Positions 62,316-64,000 of a stretch of 64,000 bases of DNA are shown here, piece by piece. Under the pieces are notes generated by a model. The model did no database searches and was not told where the DNA came from. It worked only from the letters and a program-made list of their open reading frames with translations. Positions within the stretch are counted from its first letter, which is position 1. Each line of letters opens with the position of its first letter. This DNA is from Viscum album (Eukaryota > Streptophyta > Magnoliopsida > Santalales > Viscaceae): contig OY728128.1 of NCBI GenBank assembly GCA_963277665.1, forward strand, positions 1,352,170,356-1,352,234,355, given 5' to 3'. Made by a program: the position numbers and the translations under genes.

Positions 62316-62940
62316 TGGTTTAGGACCTAGAGTGTTGAATTCTTCATGGACATGTTTTCATCCATTTCCATGCTTCACATCTCCCTTTATTTATCTTTCC
62401 ATCAGCTTTTTCATTCGAACGGACCACCAGATAGTATGGATTCTTGGACTTATGGATTACCTAGAACTTTGGTCCAACATCCCAAAGTATTTTGAATGAT
62501 GTTATGAGATAGGTTCCGTGTTTCGAATGAGGTTAGTGGTCAACCCTCATTTATTGTTACCATTTCAGGTCACACGGTGTGGATATTTTTTTTCGAACAT
62601 GGTCAACAGTTATCCTTCATCATTATGCCACCCTCATTATTCCCTAAATATTGGTCTCATGATTCACAACCTTTTATACTCCATAATGCTCATGTGGCAT
62701 TTCAACACACATGGTGTTATCCCTCTATGCACATTTTCACATTAAGAGGACGAATCAGCATCATGAGGTCATCTTTGACTCCACACCGCCTTCCCCTACC
62801 ATGCTTATATGCACTGTAAAAATCTTATCCACCCTTGTTTTACACACCAGAAATAGCTTACATGGGCTTAGGTATATTTATAAGGTTTATGCCTACATGG
62901 AAGAACCACACTTCTTTTAGTCCAAACCCTATGACCTTAA
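62316..62940 (+). repeat. Copy 2 of the ~630-bp segment
   Basis: Partner of 60331-60958. The constant offset of 1,984-1,985 bases at both anchors indicates duplication of a ~2-kb block that also contains several hairpin-motif repeats. Confidence 0.85.
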
Positions 62941-64000
62941 ACTATGAGTTCACATCTTAAAATAGATTCCCAAGTCTAGGCATCATGACTCTAAACTGTT
63001 CATGTGTTCTCTTGAAACTTTTTGATGCAGTGTGGACTTCTTTTTCCTCATTCACATTGGGATTACTTTAAAGTGCCACGTTAAATATTTATGCCTTGGA
63101 ATTCGCACTAAATCGTCTGAGATCTATGAACATAAACTAATATCCCTTACATCCTTATCGTATGATGCTAAAATATGATTTCTATACTTAGATTTTGTAA
63201 TGATAAATTACCCAGCCATATGATATCTTAACTAGAGAATATGTTTCCCTTTTTTAGTATTGGCCACCTTCCATACCACCATCAAGAACTATGTATGGAT
63301 TGATTCCCATTCTTATGGGATACTTAGTGACACCCAGACTTCTGTTTGTGGTCCAGCCGCATCACCATAAAATGTCTTATTCCATTTCAGCCGTAGTTTC
63401 CTCAGAATTATGTCTTTTGGTGTGGACTTCCTCATCCAAATTAACATCAGGTTTGTATTAACCATAAAAAATACCTCTCTCGAGAGTTCTCCACTTTCCT
63501 TATCACATGAGAAGAAATTGTATGGGCATGTCCCACACACATGACACTAAACTAGGCACCTTACAGTCTGATCCCTACAAACTTAAACTAATATCATTAA
63601 CATCTATGTTTTCACAATGTTAAACTACAAAACAATTGGGATATTCTTCTTTAAAAGAGGATATTATCCCCTTTTGGTATTGGATTCCTGCTGTACCACC
63701 TTCAATAACTATGTTTGTCTTGATTCAAATCCTTTTGGGATACATAGTGATGCCCAGACTTCCTGTGGTCCAGTTGCAACCTTTTTTACCTCCCCAACCC
63801 CTTATGTCCTGGGTTCTCCTAAAGTATGTGGTGTGGTGAATAATTCGTTGGACCTCATTCATTTTGGGTTTATAATGACTATTCCATGTACTTACTTTGA
63901 TATTACCACTCCTTGCGTCCATCCACCATAACGCTTAAACAGAAGGGTTCATGTTTGCACTTCACACATTCCTTCATTTGGATTTTCATCATCTTTCACA

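Larger units (their letters stand above)
59341..64000 (+). repeat. Repeat-rich 3' non-coding region of the Tat-like element, with recurring hairpin motif
   Basis: Diverged repeats, often 180-270 bases apart, share an AACTA..TTGATTCCCATCCTCATGGGATATGTAGGAA-like core (split here as consensus; core starts at 59506, 59761, 60021, 61014, 61462 partial, 61646, 61918, 62159, 63287 and 63707). Other shared words are 'atgttaaacta', 'cattcacatcaggttt' and 'ggtgtggtgtggact'. The many ORFs here repeat GLIPILMGYVG-like peptides because the DNA repeats, not because of selection on protein. The region continues past the window, and no LTR start or polypurine tract is evident. Its position after the integrase implies element 3' internal sequence or LTR. 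Confidence 0.8.

Noticed and set aside
59378..63931. Family of related host proteins with GLIPILMGYVG peptides
   Set aside because: The peptides recur because the DNA repeats. Frames shift between copies, stops are frequent, and the conservation is that of a hairpin, not of codons.

Overview
The window is plant nuclear DNA made almost entirely of nested and decayed transposable elements. I found no intact gene and no convincing host gene. Every coding trace belongs to a plant transposon family: a CACTA (En/Spm) DNA transposon, Ty3/gypsy elements (a del/Tekay-like family with long LTRs, an Athila-type element, a Tat/Ogre-type element), a Ty1/copia element and a possible LINE scrap. AT-rich sequence, nested insertions, many stops and C-to-T decay suggest a large, repeat-rich angiosperm genome. 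I cannot name the species.

Layout. (1) 1-23167: a plus-strand LTR element with ~5.1 kb LTRs. The end of its 5' LTR is in the window, followed by an initiator-tRNA-Met-type primer site at 2964, ~2 kb of interior with gag traces only, a polypurine tract at 18045, and a 3' LTR at 18055-23167. A 13,049-bp CACTA element (4230-17278, target duplication ACT) sits inside its interior. The CACTA element carries a TNP2-like transposase, a TNPA-like second gene with an acidic tail, a cytosine-rich tract, and an internal satellite of about 20 monomers of ~183 bp.

(2) 23168-26286: AT-rich sequence I could not assign.

(3) 26287-~48820: a second, minus-strand member of the same long-LTR family. Its interior is only ~1.2 kb and holds a decayed gag zinc knuckle. 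Its right LTR is split by a small LINE-like fragment, and that fragment is itself split by an 11.2-kb Athila-type element (32866-44026, minus strand). The Athila gag-pol frame has several stops and at least one frameshift. Behind its 5' LTR is a DNA copy of a mature tRNA-Asp including the CCA tail, followed by a 228-bp duplicated LTR piece and a second primer site. This looks like a fossil reverse-transcription error involving the tRNA primer.

(4) ~48821-54050: a heavily decayed minus-strand Ty1/copia element with recognisable gag knuckle, gag-pre-integrase, integrase, reverse transcriptase and RNase H. (5) 54053-~54330: the end of a second CACTA-like element. (6) ~54700-64000: a plus-strand Tat/Ogre-like pol (protease, RT, two RNase H modules, integrase), then a 3' non-coding region built from repeats that share a nested-hairpin motif.

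Insertion order from nesting: the long-LTR elements came first, then the LINE-like scrap, then the Athila element. The CACTA element entered the first long-LTR element independently. Coordinates of LTR ends without clear target duplications are approximate. Repeat spacings were counted by hand.
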